From Lasiodiplodia sp. COLG20 (Eukaryota; Ascomycota; Dothideomycetes; Botryosphaeriales; Botryosphaeriaceae), in contig VNWV01000007.1 of the NCBI GenBank assembly GCA_009801085.1, positions 868,001 through 932,000 on the forward strand: a stretch of 64,000 nucleotides of DNA, written 5' to 3'. Each line of letters opens with the position of its first letter. The first letter of the stretch is position 1. The position numbers and the translations under genes were made by a program. Below the pieces are notes generated by a model, which had not been told where the DNA came from, made no database searches, and was given only the letters and a program-made list of their open reading frames with translations. Shown here piece after piece: positions 39,728-51,498 of this stretch.

Positions 39728-42641
39728 ATGTCGGACGCGCAACATGGGGAGCGTGGGGGAGGCATGCACGCCTCTCCCCTCTCTGCCGACTTCGACAACG
39801 ACGCTATTGGAGCGATGGCGGATCTACACTCCTTCCACACATCATCTTCGCCGCGGCACGTTCGCTTTCCCCAAGGCCACCGCGACGACGTCTCCGGCAC
39901 CTCCAGCGCCGTGCAGTCCCTCACCTCGGCCAGCACGCTGGACAGCTCCAAGCTGGATCTCTCACCCTCCGACTCGGCCGCCCGCGAGGGCGTGCTTCGG
40001 GACACCTTTTTCCCGCGCCTCAAGAATGACGCCGTTCCCAACCTGGACGACCCCGAGGAAATGCAGAAGAAGGACCCCATCGGTACCCAAATATGGAAGC
40101 TTTACAACAAGCAAAAATCCCAGCTGCCCAATTCTGAGCGCATGGAGAACCTGACCTGGCGGATGATGTCGATGAACCTGCGGAAAATGCGTAGGCAGAG
40201 TGCACAGTCAGTTTTAAGATTTTGCGACATTCTGCGTGTCTGGGATGGTGTTGACAAAGCATGCCACTAGGTTATCTCACAAACCGACCAACGACGATAA
40301 GAGAGCAGGCTCGAGACCCACAACCGCGCCCAGCGGCATCGCCCAGCTACGAAGCTTGTCTCGGGACAAGCAGGCCCAGCTAGACCTCGAGGCCAGCAAG
40401 CCCGAGCCCATGAACCTCGACGATTTCATCGTGCCCTCTTCAGTCGCCTCTCCAGCGGGCGTGCCACACTCGCCCTCGGCCTCGGACGATCAGCCGTCGT
40501 CGACGAATGCTACCGCTCCCGCCATTCCGATAAGGAAACAGAGCCAACTGAACGACCAGACCCTTCATATTTCGCGCGCCTCTGCTCCCTCCGTGCAGCC
40601 GGTTGTGTCGAGAGAGAATGAATTCGGTTATGTGCAAAGGCACGTACGCAAGACGAGCATCGACGAGCGAAGAGTAAGTTCCCTTTCCGGCGAATTGTTA
40701 TCAGGAAATACCCATGTTAATCCTTATCAGCCTCCCAAGAGGAAGCCGGACGCGTCCCCGCAGGTACCCGCTGTGAGCAGCATTATGATACCCCACGACC
40801 CCGAGGACCAGGGCTTCCACGACTACTCTCTGGACCAACCTCACCCTCCTCAGTTCCAGCAGCACTCCAACTCCAACCAGATTCCTTTCAACCTCCACAC
40901 CTTCGATATCGACAACGATCCCATCATCAACTCCGCCGGCCCCTTCCAGAACCAGTTCACCTTCTCTCCCATCGGATCGCCCATGGCTACCAACCAGGGG
41001 AACAACTACTCCAACATGTTCAACAACGCCCATTCGATGGCGTCGTCTCTCAACTCGACAGATTTCTACAACTCACCTCCAGGTTCCGCTTACCCCTCGA
41101 CCGTCTCGACGCCCCAGCCGATCCCCGAAGGCGAGCAAATCTTCTTCGGGGATCGCAGCGGCATGGACATCAGAGGACGCATGGGCAGCTTCAACCCGCC
41201 TCACAACAACATGTCCAGCTCGATGCAGCCGTTCATGTTCAATCCTACTGCGAGCGACTCGCTGTTCAACAACGTTTCGGCGGCGGGACCACCTCCGCCT
41301 TTCTCGGCGCACTCTTACCATCAAAACAGCCATGTGGATCCCAATCAGATAGTTCATCCCAGCTTCTCGCATCCCACGCGCTCCCCCAGCATGGACTTGT
41401 CGAGGCATGACAACATCTTTCAATTCGGAGCCGACTCGGACGACAATGAGGAAGAGGGCGGCGCGTTCGCCGACCGCACGATGCCTATGCAGTCGCAGTA
41501 TTCTCCAATGGACGACTCCTCGTTGGACTTCAACGGGACGTTCCAGTGGGACACCAACAACCTCTCTAACCAGTTCAATCCGACTGCCGCGCGTTTTCCC
41601 GCAGGACCTCCACGCAAGACGGTCACGATCGGGCCAACCGAGATGGTTCCCTCACCGCAAGATTGGAGTACTGGCGGCAGCCTCGGGCGTACACACGGTT
41701 CTGCGGCTTCTGTCAGCGAGATCCGGAATCGTGGAAACGATCCGCGCCGTCAGAAGATACCCCGCACCAGCTCCACGCCGAATGCAGCTGGACTAGCCCA
41801 TCAAGCGATGCAGCAGCGGCCGCAATCCTCCCCTAACTCGCCCCCAGAATCGGGTTTCAGTTCGGCTGCGCCATCTCGACCGGCGAGCCCTGGTGGCAGC
41901 AAATCAGGCGACCAGAGCGGCGCGCCAACCACATGCACCAACTGCTTCACGCAGACCACACCCTTGTGGAGGCGCAACCCAGAGGGTCATCCGCTTTGCA
42001 ATGCATGCGGTTTGTTCTTGAAGTTGCACGGTGTGGTGCGCCCGCTGTCGCTCAAGACGGATGTCATCAAGAAACGCAACCGTGGCAGTGGCAACAGCGT
42101 GCCCGTGGGCGCTTCGAGCAGGTCGAAGAATAAGACGTCGCGCAAGAACTCGATCGCCGCACAGTCTACTGCGACTACGCCCAACTCAACCAAGGCCAGC
42201 GGTGCTGAGTCCGAATCCCCGAAGTCGATGGCGGGTTCGGCGTCCAATACGGCCGCCAACACTGCTAGCAACGTCAGCGCTACTGCTTCTAAAAATGGCG
42301 TCGTTCCAATTGCACCCGGTCCCCCCAAAACGCAGTCGCAGACCTTGGCTGCTTCTGCTCCGGCACGGAACGCTGCCGTTGCTCCCAAGCGGTTGCGGAG
42401 TGCGAAGCCTGGCAACCAGGATACTGAAATGGGTGACGCAGACGACACGACTGGCAAATCTGCTCCCTCTGTCAGCAGCAGCAGCAGTCAGAGAAAGAAC
42501 GAGCCGAAGCCACTCGTCCAGGCCCCGCCATCCATGGCTACCCAGCACAACCCCATCCAGATGGGGTCCATGGGACAAGGCGCAATCCCCGGGTCCGGAA
42601 GCGGACCGCAGGAGTGGGAATGGCTGACAATGAGCTTGTAG
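39728..42641 (+). CDS. areA: GATA transcription factor, global nitrogen regulator AreA/Nit2
   Basis: Three exons: 39728-40206, 40271-40673, 40731-42641, 930 aa. The 64-nt first intron (GTCAGT...CTAG) joins RRQSAQ to LSHKP; the 57-nt second (GTAAGT...TATCAG) is in frame and its removal joins TSIDERR to PPKRK as expected for AreA. The N-terminal fungal DUF1752 segment ([20 protein letters not shown], then [13 protein letters not shown]) is at about 117-148. The single GATA finger is C696-x2-C699-x17-C717-x2-C720 with [18 protein letters not shown]. The C-terminus ends EWEWLTMSL, the conserved tail known in Aspergillus and Neurospora to contact the NmrA/Nmr co-repressor. AreA activates genes for secondary nitrogen sources when ammonium and glutamine are low. 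Acidic and Ser/Asn/Pro-rich regions between carry activation functions. Confidence 0.96.
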
Positions 42642-42962
42642 ACTGCCGGTTGTCTCATCCAACCCTCAGCAGCGTTACATCTGTGTCCACCACCTTGTCT
42701 CTCCACGCGTCGAGTTCGACGCATTCTCCGTAAGCGTTATTTTCGTCGAGTCTGACCGGCGTTGTTGTTTCCACCTGAACCAAGATGATACCTCGGGCGG
42801 GAGTCGTTGGAAGAGGGACCATCGCACTTCCGCCCTCGCTTTTTTGATGATGGCGTGTTTGCACACTTCGAAGAGACATTGTTACATGGCTCTTTGTAGA
42901 GTTCTTTTCGTTATCCGATCCGTCATGTCTGAAGTCCGACGAGCACTACCACGTTCTTTCGG

Positions 42963-42996
42963 GCCTGTGTGGAGGAGGCAGGCGCTCTGCACCGGC
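42963..42996 (+). promoter_or_regulatory. areA 3' hairpin 1 (shared-loop element)
   Basis: Arms GCCtGTG (42963-42969) and CACcGGC (42990-42996) pair with one T/C mismatch around a 20-nt loop starting TGGAGGAGGCAGGCGCT. 322 nt after the areA stop. Confidence 0.55.
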
Positions 42997-43095
42997 AAGC
43001 GGGCCGTCAGCTCGTGGCGCAACACTCGATGTGGTGCGGCACGCAGCGACGTTTTTTTGCGGACCATAATCCCGGTTCGTCTAATACCTAGATTG

Positions 43096-43126
43096 ACAGC
43101 GGTGGAGGAGGCAGGCGCTCCGCCGT
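43096..43126 (+). promoter_or_regulatory. areA 3' hairpin 2 (shared-loop element)
   Basis: Arms ACaGCGG and CCGCcGT pair with one A/C mismatch around a 17-nt loop TGGAGGAGGCAGGCGCT, identical to the first 17 nt of loop 1. The stem sequence is unrelated to hairpins 1 and 3. Confidence 0.6.
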
Positions 43127-43223
43127 GAATGTGGATAAAAAGACGAGAGAAGAGATTGACGATGAGATGGCGACTCGGAACACACAGTACGAGGGAACCA
43201 TCCAAACGGGGCCAACCTACGTG

Positions 43224-43257
43224 GGTGATGCAGTGGAGGCAGGCGCTCTGCATCACC
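43224..43257 (+). promoter_or_regulatory. areA 3' hairpin 3 (shared-loop element)
   Basis: Perfect 10-bp stem GGTGATGCAG / CTGCATCACC around a 14-nt loop TGGAGGCAGGCGCT, the same as loop 2 minus one AGG unit. Strongest of the three. Confidence 0.7.
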
Positions 43258-46200
43258 TTTGGTGCCCGTACCTAATACCTTTCTTGGTGGATGTTGCTTT
43301 TTTGCTTTCCTGTTGCTCTGCTCTTTCCCCCTTGTTTTTTTGGCCACGAAGTTTACGATGTGATTCCCTTGTTCAGCTCGATTGTTCAGCCGTCGTCGTT
43401 CTCGTCATACGGGAATGGTGACGGTCGTTTTGGTTCGCGCAGCACTCTCGCGTTGTGTTTGCGCTTCAGCTCGGATAACGGGTTTTCGGCCGCTTTTTGC
43501 TGTTGTATCGCGTATAGACTGGGGCGGTGTTTTGTAGGACGCTTCGCAGATGGGTTTCGAGGATGGTTGTCGATGTTGTCGTCGTTGTAGTTTTCGCAGG
43601 CTGATCCACTTCCGGACGGCGAGATTTGACGCAAATCGAGAGATTGATATCCATGAGGTGTTTGAGTGCTTGCGCGTGAAGTGTCTTTTTTCTCCTCTCA
43701 GAGGCCTCCTCTTGACAACACCATGAACAAACAGATGAGAAATGGGGAGCGTAGGTGATGGAGCAGACGTGAGGGAACAGCAACATGCGGTGCGCTGTCC
43801 TCATCCTGACGAAAGGCTTGTTCACATGCCTCCTTCCTGCCAGCAAGATTCATGACTCGAATGAGACCAATCATTCTGGATGGGAGAGGAAGTGGTCCAT
43901 CTCGAGGCTCCGGGCGGGTGCCTGCGTGTTCCCATCCCGTTTTTTACTTTTCTTATCGCGCGGTTGCACCGAGGAAGAGACCAGCATCAGCGATTGGGCG
44001 GTGGGTGAGCACACGACGAAACCGGAGGTCATCCCGTGCAGGTGCACGCGCGATCCTATCCGAGGGAGATAAAGAACCTCTCGCTTTTCCAGGCAACCAG
44101 TGCTAGGTTTGGGCCGGTGGGGTTGGGTGTGGGTGTAGTGCGTGATATTCATTCGGTTGGTTCCTTTTCGGTATGGGGCAAACGCAGTCAGTCAGTGAAC
44201 CCATCCATCGGAGATCTCTGATGACGATGACGACGATGGTGGTAATCGTGCCGTTGTCTCGCCCGGCGTTCGATGTGTCTGCGTTGCGGTTTCCATTATC
44301 TTATCGCCTCTTGAATGATGTACCACTTTTTCGATTTTGTCTTTTTCGCGATGCAAGCCATGGATGGCGCCAAATGTCGTCACCCCCGGTACCTCCTCTT
44401 TTCCTTTTCCGGGTTTGTATGTTTGTATCCGTAGCTCTTTCTATTCCCTCTCGAACGGCAACGAGGACGCAGTGTGGATTCCAGTCCGAGAACGGTGGTA
44501 GCGAAACGTCGAGGCGATTCAAATGCGACGGTCCCAGGGGGTCGAAGAAGAAAGGGTGCAGATTCCCTCCAGTAGGTGGAAATGACAGGTGAGAGGGGAA
44601 GAGGGTCCATGCGGCTCTTAAGAAGACTTTTTTGCTCCTGAGGGACAACAGGGTTGCTAAGAAAATATAAGCTAAGAAAGACGTGATCCCCACCTGACGT
44701 TGGGCCTTGGGGTGGTCAGGGCTTGGTTTAAGTGTTAGTAGGTCTTTTCCGTGGAAGAAAAAGAGAGGAGCGGACGCGCGAGGACGAGGCCGGGGCTCTC
44801 TTTTCTTCAATCGGCTTCGATGCCGACGGTGCAGGAGGCTGGTGGGCGTGTGTGGCCGTGCCAGCAGAGTGCTCAGATCGCAGGGCATTTCTCTTGCTAA
44901 CAGCAATGCCCTTTTGGGCCGGGCGGGTGGTGCGCCTTGGCAAATGGCGAGCGCGAGATAGGATGACGCCAATAAGGGCCGCTGCAGCCCACCCCGAGGG
45001 GCCCCTACTTGGCTCTTCCCCGGTGGAACAGGGGACGGGGCCCGCGTGTAGCCGTCGTGGTGTTGACGGCGGGCGATTTTTTTCCTCCGGCGGCGGCGCG
45101 CCTGCGCTTTTGTGCGCTCTGGCAGCCAATGCTTCCTTCCTTCCTTCTTCTTGCGTGCTCACCGGGCGCGATAAGCCCGCCGCGCCGCGCTGGAATCTTT
45201 TCCTCCTCCAGGCCTTGCCAATCACTCCACTGCGTGCTCGTCGGCCGTGTCCCACACCGGTGAGCACTTTTCTGGGCGCGCGCACGCGCACGCGCTGGTG
45301 GCCCCGGCCCGCGGGGATCGATCGTTCGACGCGCCGCCCGGAACAGGAAAAAAACTCGACTCGCTCACCAGCGGGCGCGCCGGAAGCCGGAGATCCGGAG
45401 AAGAGCGTCGCGGTTGGCGGCGGATGGAGATGATGGATTGATTATGGAGACTGCAACAGGGGAGAGCATTGCTGGTGGGAATTGCATGGACGTAATGCGG
45501 ATGCCGAGCTGATGGGTTATTAGGTAAGTGTGGCGGATGTCATTCCTCTAGAGGCGACTGCGCGCCGCCCGTGAGAGATTTTTGGTTTTCATTATTATTT
45601 CGGCAGGCCGGTGCGATCAGACTATGGTCTTGGCGCGCGACATCGTGAAACGGGTGGTGTTGACGGCAGTGGTGGTGGTGGTTTCGAGGCGGCTGCGCTG
45701 AGAGCAGTCTTGAGCACATTTGAGAACAAATGGCCAACCACCACGGTATCATAGGCAGGCCTGCTGCCAAGACGCGCTGATATAAAGGATTCCGTGGTCG
45801 CCGTCGACGTTGACCTCGCTTGGACCTTCGGCTGCGTATCTTTGACCAAGCTTACACCTTCGACCGCCTGTCAGTCGATACCCACCCACACCTGCCTCTG
45901 GGGGAAGGCCGCCTCCGGAAAGCGGCAACAAGAGCTGGGGAAGCGGCTTCGGGGCCTCAACGCCTGGCATGACTTCAACGTGATGGCTGCGCCACAGGAC
46001 GCCCCCATTTGATGGCCAACTCCCAACACATCGCCCGTCAAGCCGCCCCGTCAAGCCTGCTGTCAACAATCGATGTCAAACCAATCGCTCTGTCCGGCAC
46101 ACATTTGCGACTCGGTCGCCTGGAGCTTTCCAGCGCCCAGGCCAGAAATAGCCCATCAGCTATCAGCCACGGCCGAAGTCTAACCCCGCCTCCGCATTCC

Positions 46201-47138
46201 TCCCTCGCCAGCGCTTGCTCGCGACCGGCTAGCCTATGAAAGCTCGACTCATCAGTGAGATGTGCCTGTTTTGTCCGCCTCAGGCCTCAACTGCAAATAC
46301 AATACCTGATCGGGATGTCGTGTTCCAGATGTGCGTCAGATTTGTAACGCTTCTCCGACGCTTCCGATGGCGTCTCGGAACCGTGGATCTCGCAGCGGCA
46401 CGTCCAGACGGATCTCGAGCCGACCCCATTTCCCAGGTGCACGCCGTCCTTAAGCTTTCCTCTGACACCTGGCGCCCGTGAGCTTGGCCTCGGCTTGTCC
46501 GCTTTCAGCCATAACTCCCCGCGCTATTCTTGGAGCCCAGGCCTTTGCACAGCCAGTTCCCTCCGCATGACCCCTTGCGGCGCTTGCTCCTACACCAGAA
46601 GTGCCTCAAGATCTCCTCTTTCAGGCAGATTCCACGTCTCGTACACGCTCGCCTCAGCTCTCAGCGCCAACGCCATGCAGGGACGACTTGCTCGGCTGTC
46701 GATCAGGGCCCTTCAGAGATCCAGTTAGATTCGAGATGCCGCCTGGCGGTGGCTGAGGGTAAGGTTTTGGGTAAGCATTGGGCCATGACGCCGCGCTGGA
46801 CGCTCGATAGCTGCCCGCACTTGGAACGGTAAGCGTGCGAGCATTCTTTAGCCGTGGCGCTACACACAGCCCCTTCGCTGCCGTGCTTTCCGCCTCGTGT
46901 ACCCGACCTGTGGTAGCCCAGGCACGAGTAGGAAACCCAGTAAACGAAGGTTTGCGGAAAGCATAAAACCCGCGACTCGTCCGCTGCTTGGAATGTTTTT
47001 CTCCAGCATCAAATCAACTCTTCCTCATCATCAAAGATACCCATTTCCTCCTTCTGTTCAAAGAAAGGACTGTTTGATACAGTTTCCGCATAGCCCATCC
47101 TCTAATACTAAAGAAAAACACCAACACCAACCACCAAC
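43258..47138. other. 3.9 kb gene-poor region
   Basis: No supported gene. T-rich at 43.3-44.6 kb, GC-rich at 44.7-45.4 kb, and C/T-rich just before the cupredoxin gene. A short minus-strand frame (43634-43386) and a longer plus-strand frame (44732-45433) exist but lack coding character. Confidence 0.45.
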
Positions 47139-47822
47139 ATGCATTTCTCCACCTACACCCTGCTGGCCCCCACGGTCCTCATCTCCCTCTCTCAGGCCAA
47201 GAACATCGACATCATCGTCGGCAAGAGCGGCCTTACCTTCGAGCCCAACTCCACCACGGCGGACGAGGGTGACACTCTGACCTTCAAGTTCTGGCCCAAG
47301 GCGCACTCGGTCGTTCAGGGTGGCTTCGACTCGCCGTGCACTCCCATCGACACTGGCTTCAACTCCGACTTCGTCCCAGTCGAGTCGGGAGCCGCCAACC
47401 GCACCTTCGTCGTGACCGTCAACAACACCAACCCCATCTGGTACTACTGCTCCCAGGGCAAGCACTGCCAGAACGGCATGGTGGGCGTCATCAACCCTCC
47501 GTAAGTCGAATCACCCCCCTTTCACAACAAAAACTAAACGGCTAACAACCTTCACAGTTCGAACAACCGGTCCAGGACCCTCGCTGCCTACTCTTCCGCC
47601 GCCGCCGACGTCTCCGAGGCCGAGACGCCCAGCAACATCCGCGGTGGTGTCTTCGAGTCTTCTTCCTCGTCGTCATCGTCCAGCGGCTCCTCAAGCTCTA
47701 CTCCTTCCGGCTCTGCCGCCACCCCCGCCTCGTCGACCGGCGCCGGTGTCTCCCTCGTGGGCCAGGGCGCTGCTGGTGTTGCTGGTCTCGTCGCCGTCGT
47801 CGCTGGTCTGTGGGGCTTGTAA
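47139..47822 (+). CDS. GPI-anchored Ser-rich cupredoxin (blue-copper) protein
   Basis: Two exons: 47139-47500 and 47558-47822, 208 aa. A signal peptide (about 1-20) leads into a plastocyanin-like domain of about 100 residues. All four type 1 copper ligands are visible: H56 (KAHSVVQ), C104 (YYCSQG), H109 and M114, in the C-x4-H-x4-M spacing typical of blue-copper sites. A Ser-rich linker (about 150-185) and a C-terminal hydrophobic Ala/Val/Leu segment (AAGVAGLVAVVAGLWGL) indicate GPI anchoring. Many filamentous fungi carry several such extracellular serine-rich proteins; roles proposed include electron transfer, copper handling and surface development, none established for this one. Intron ends are GTAAGT and CACAG with branch CTAAC. 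Confidence 0.9.
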
Positions 47823-48213
47823 AAGTTTTGTAAAGAGACCGAATGTTTTGTACGGTTTTGTACACGGTGGGAGTCAGAAGTGCACGATGGTGGAAGCAGG
47901 GAAACCCGGCGTCTTGATGGCGCTCTGATCGGCGTTACACTTTTTCATCTTCTTTTTTGGGGAGTTTTTCTTGCTTTACCAGCCTGATGGATGGGGTTGC
48001 ATGGTATGGGAGCAGAAGACACATTTCAATAAGGAAACCAGAGCCACGAATTGATGCATACTCGTTGCTACACATTTGAATTCCTTGATGCGTGTTGCGA
48101 TTGCTATTTGATTACTAAATCATAGGTTCTAGACGGCTTTCTTGAGCCTGGTCTCTTGCCTAAGTATGTTTTCTTTTTTGTGTCAAGGAAATGCTGCCAT
48201 AAGTCTTGCATTT

Positions 48214-48345
48214 CTTACATGACGAGGCAAAAGGGAGGAATTCGAGCTACGAGCTTGCCCATTCTGATATCTGATAGTGTTGGTGTGTTTTGTCAAGTTA
48301 ATCTTTCAAGCAAGGGAGAGCGGAATGTTGAAGATGCTGAGCTGT
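48214..48345. repeat. diverged direct repeat, copy A
   Basis: Starts CTTACATGACGAGGCA and matches copy B at 25 of the first 29 bases, with weaker similarity continuing for about 130 bases (TGCCCAT, GTGTTTTGTCAAGTT, GCAAGGGAGAG). Confidence 0.5.
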
Positions 48346-48572
48346 CCGGAGTCTTGAATCCTTTTATACATACATTATCACACCGCCTAAGAACCGGGTG
48401 TGTGGGTCAAGATCTGGATCCTTTTCAAGGTGGATATTGCCACCGACGAACAAAGAGGGTGGAACAAAGACGAATCGACAAGACAGCGGCTAATAGTTAT
48501 TGAAGATGAAATGGGCTCCGGTCTTCTCCTTGTGCCTCTGGCAAATAGTGTTCTATATTAACCCTGCCTTCG

Positions 48573-48710
48573 CTTACATAACGAGGCAGGAGGTAGGAAT
48601 TATTCCGAGCTTCGGAATGCTAGTGATGCCCATCTAGATGTATGTAATGAAGTTTGTGCGTATGTGTTTGTTCAACTTGAAAATTTTATGCACAAGAGAG
48701 GAGAAACATG
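48573..48710. repeat. diverged direct repeat, copy B
   Basis: Starts CTTACATAACGAGGCA, 359 bases after copy A, followed by AGGAATT and a CGAGCTTCG block equivalent to copy A. Most differences in the best-matching part are transitions. Confidence 0.5.
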
Positions 48711-51001
48711 GAGCTTCCAGGTGATCGAGATCCTAAGTACTTTAAATTCAATACTCAAAGAGGACCCTTGGCACTACGTGCGTAAGTGTGCCTTTCTTAC
48801 ATGTTGAATGGTCAAAGAACCCAGACAAGAGTGTGGTTCCCAATCTTATCGCTGAGAAATATTTAGTGCGTGCGCAACAAAGGTGGTCCGGTGAGACAAT
48901 GGATAATTGTGAATGAATTCACAATGACTTTGTGTATATTCTTTCTGGCTCGATTAGAAATTGCTACTCAGTCAGTGGGATGATGTTGAGCTTAGCATTT
49001 AAGCAAACTTTCGGATAATTAGGGTTGCATTCAGGCGAAAGAATAAGGTGCGCTCGGAACAAGGATATTAAAATGCCTGACCCTGCACAAAGAGTGCCGA
49101 AATAGATGGCTCGGCGCTTCGTCGTTGATATAGTGACCTTGTCTAAGATTTATATATTGCACATCGTGTCCGGAGATGATCAAGATCTCCAGAATCAGCA
49201 GTATACATTTACCAACTTCAAGGTAAGGAAGCTTGAACAAACGGAACATCCGTCAAAACCCTTCTCAGCATACCAAAGTATCACCATGGCCACCCCTCAG
49301 AGCTACAAGGAGCACTCCTGGAACGTTTGCATCGTCCAGTAGAGCGGTCTCAATCATGAGTCTGGCTGTAAATCGATTGAGTCATATCTTCTACTTCATT
49401 CTTGCGCCTGCAATCAAGTGACGTGCCGCACCTGGACGCATGACCTCAGTGCTTGGTTACACGGAAGGGTGACATGGTAATTTCCGTAAACTTTTAAATT
49501 TTCTTAATCGCTTTCCGATGACGTCTGAGTCGGAAACTATATCTCAGCGCTGATAGAGATCAGACCACGCTCAGGGCTTCGGTTTGAAACATGTACACAG
49601 ATCCGTGATAGTGTGTCGAGGCAGATACGTACTAGCAACAGTGGCGCCAATCCCGACCATCCGCCCACCCCCGTCAAAAAAGAAATAAGCAAAAAGTTGT
49701 TTATGCGTCCGTGTAATTTGGAAGTCACCCGGTCACATGTGGTGTTCTCGACTTGCTTTTCTTTCTCTGTTTTCTCCTCTACGGTTCCTCCTTCCCTCTT
49801 TCCTCTCGTGTTTGATTGGTCGCGACATGTTCAGTGGGAATGTCGACATCCCGGGTGGTTGGCCCCCGGGAAGGAGACGCGGCACCGGGACCGTGGCACG
49901 TCGGGAGTTTTCCTATTTTTACCCTATGAACGCGGGAATAGCTGTATGATGATGGGAAGGGAAAGAAAAAGAGTGTCTTATGACCGTCCGGATTTTCTGT
50001 GTCACTGGCGGGTCATCCCTTTCTTTCGTCCCACTGCCCCGGGGCTTCAACCGTTCGAGAAAATCGCGCGGATGCCGAGGTCGTTTCTATCACTTTTTAC
50101 CTCCCACGTGGAGGTGTGAAGGCGGAGGAGCGAAGATGGTGTGGATGATAGATAACGGAATGTGCCGATACAAAAAGCAAGGCTTCGGGTAAAGGAAAAG
50201 GAAAATTAGTACGGGAACGCTTGGGTTCGGTGAGGGGGAAGTGAGCCGTGAGTGGAAGGATTCAACGGCGGGCGGGGGCCAGGGCAAGGCTCCGTTCGTC
50301 AACGAACCCCACCTGACTGTAGACAGGATTGGACCAATCACTGGAAGGACACTCGCAGAAACCAGAGAAGGGCGGATTTGGGGGAAAAGCAAAATGACAC
50401 TTGATTGCACCGGCTTACCAATGCTAAGGACTACGGATCTCGTTCGGTTGTGATGATCCAACGCATAAGGAGACGCGGAATATTGCAGATCGCCAAGAGT
50501 AAAGGAAAATGGGGTATATCCCTACATCGGGGCAAGACAAGATGCTGAGCCGAGAAAAAAAAGTTTAAAAAAGCAAGAACACCATGAGAACGCCTTACGC
50601 TCGCTCCTTGCTGAACTGCACAAAGCCGTCTTTCCGAGCCGGAAAAGGAAACATGGAATAGTAAACAAACCCGGTGCCAAGTCGATTTTGTGCCGCGAGG
50701 CATCCAATCTCTTCTGAAAATGGGCGAAATGAAAACGATACCTCGTAAATAGTCTTAAATTCTGCATAGCCGACAATGTCGAAGAAGGTGGTGGATTGGG
50801 TATACGCCGGCGTGTCCGTGTCTCATTGGTAGGTTTTGACGGCGGTCCGCAATTGTTGGGACGCCGTGACAGGGTAATGTTGGGGTTGCATTGGAATATG
50901 TCCGAGGGTGGCATTGCGGCGAATTCAAACAGGACGTCGACAAAGAGTCGTGGGGAATGGCAAGAAGCATGGGCATCGGAGGTGTTGTGGTGTGGCGGGT
51001 C

Positions 51002-51498
51002 TTAGCGGCCGACGCGGCGGTCGAGGTGTTCAACACGGCGACGGTAGGCCTTGACTATCTCCCCAATGCGGCGGATCTTGTCGAACTCGACCTGGAGCTC
51101 GTCGATCTGGCGCAGGATCTCGTGGAAGCGGGCGATTTGGGCGTCGGCGTCAGAGATGAGGTTGCCGGCGCGGTCGTACTGCATGGCAGTGGCAGACTGG
51201 GTCTGTTCGGAGAGCTGGATGGGTCAGACAAAGGCGGAGCGGATCGGGGACTCGCGGAACTCACATGGGACCAGCGCGCCTGAATGCTATGCAGCAGACG
51301 GTCAAAGTGGGAGCTCAATGCCTGCAGGCTGGACGGATCGAGCAGCAGACGGCCTTGAGATGAGGCCTGGCTGGCGGCGCGCGACGAAGAGCCGCCATGC
51401 TGGGAGAGGGCGACCTGCTGGTGATAACGGAGCGTCTGGATTTCGCCCTGGGTCAGGCCGAGCTGGCTGTCCGGAATGGAGGCGGCTGGGGAGGCCAT
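51002..51498 (-). CDS. small coiled-coil protein resembling BLOC-1 subunit 2
   Basis: Two exons: 51498-51265 and 51214-51002 (50-nt intron, GTGAGT...ATCCAG), 148 aa. The N-terminal third is Ser/Gln-rich. From about residue 58 the protein is a continuous amphipathic helix: LQALSSHFDRLLHSIQARWS, then QTQSATAMQYDRAGNLISDA and later DELQVEFDKIRRIGEIVKAY, ending RRRVEHLDRRVG. This spacing of two helices, with QIDELQ near the turn, resembles BLOC1S2-type proteins that assemble into endosomal/lysosomal adaptor complexes (BLOC-1 and BORC). I make the assignment on pattern only; another small coiled-coil complex subunit such as a Kxd1-like protein is possible. Confidence 0.55.

Larger units (their letters stand above)
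47823..51001. other. 3.2 kb gene-free, partly AT-rich region with a diverged repeat
   Basis: 47.8-49.5 kb is AT-rich and contains two diverged copies of a repeat (separate entries). 49.6-50.9 kb is mixed. No open frame on either strand looks coding. Confidence 0.5.

Noticed and set aside
43386..43634. 82-codon minus-strand frame downstream of areA
   Set aside because: Has an ATG and fairly natural composition, but no homologous feature, leader or neighbour supports it, and it is antisense to the likely areA 3' region.
44732..45433. 233-codon plus-strand frame between areA and the cupredoxin gene
   Set aside because: GC-rich random-like composition with several equally long frames on the other strand.
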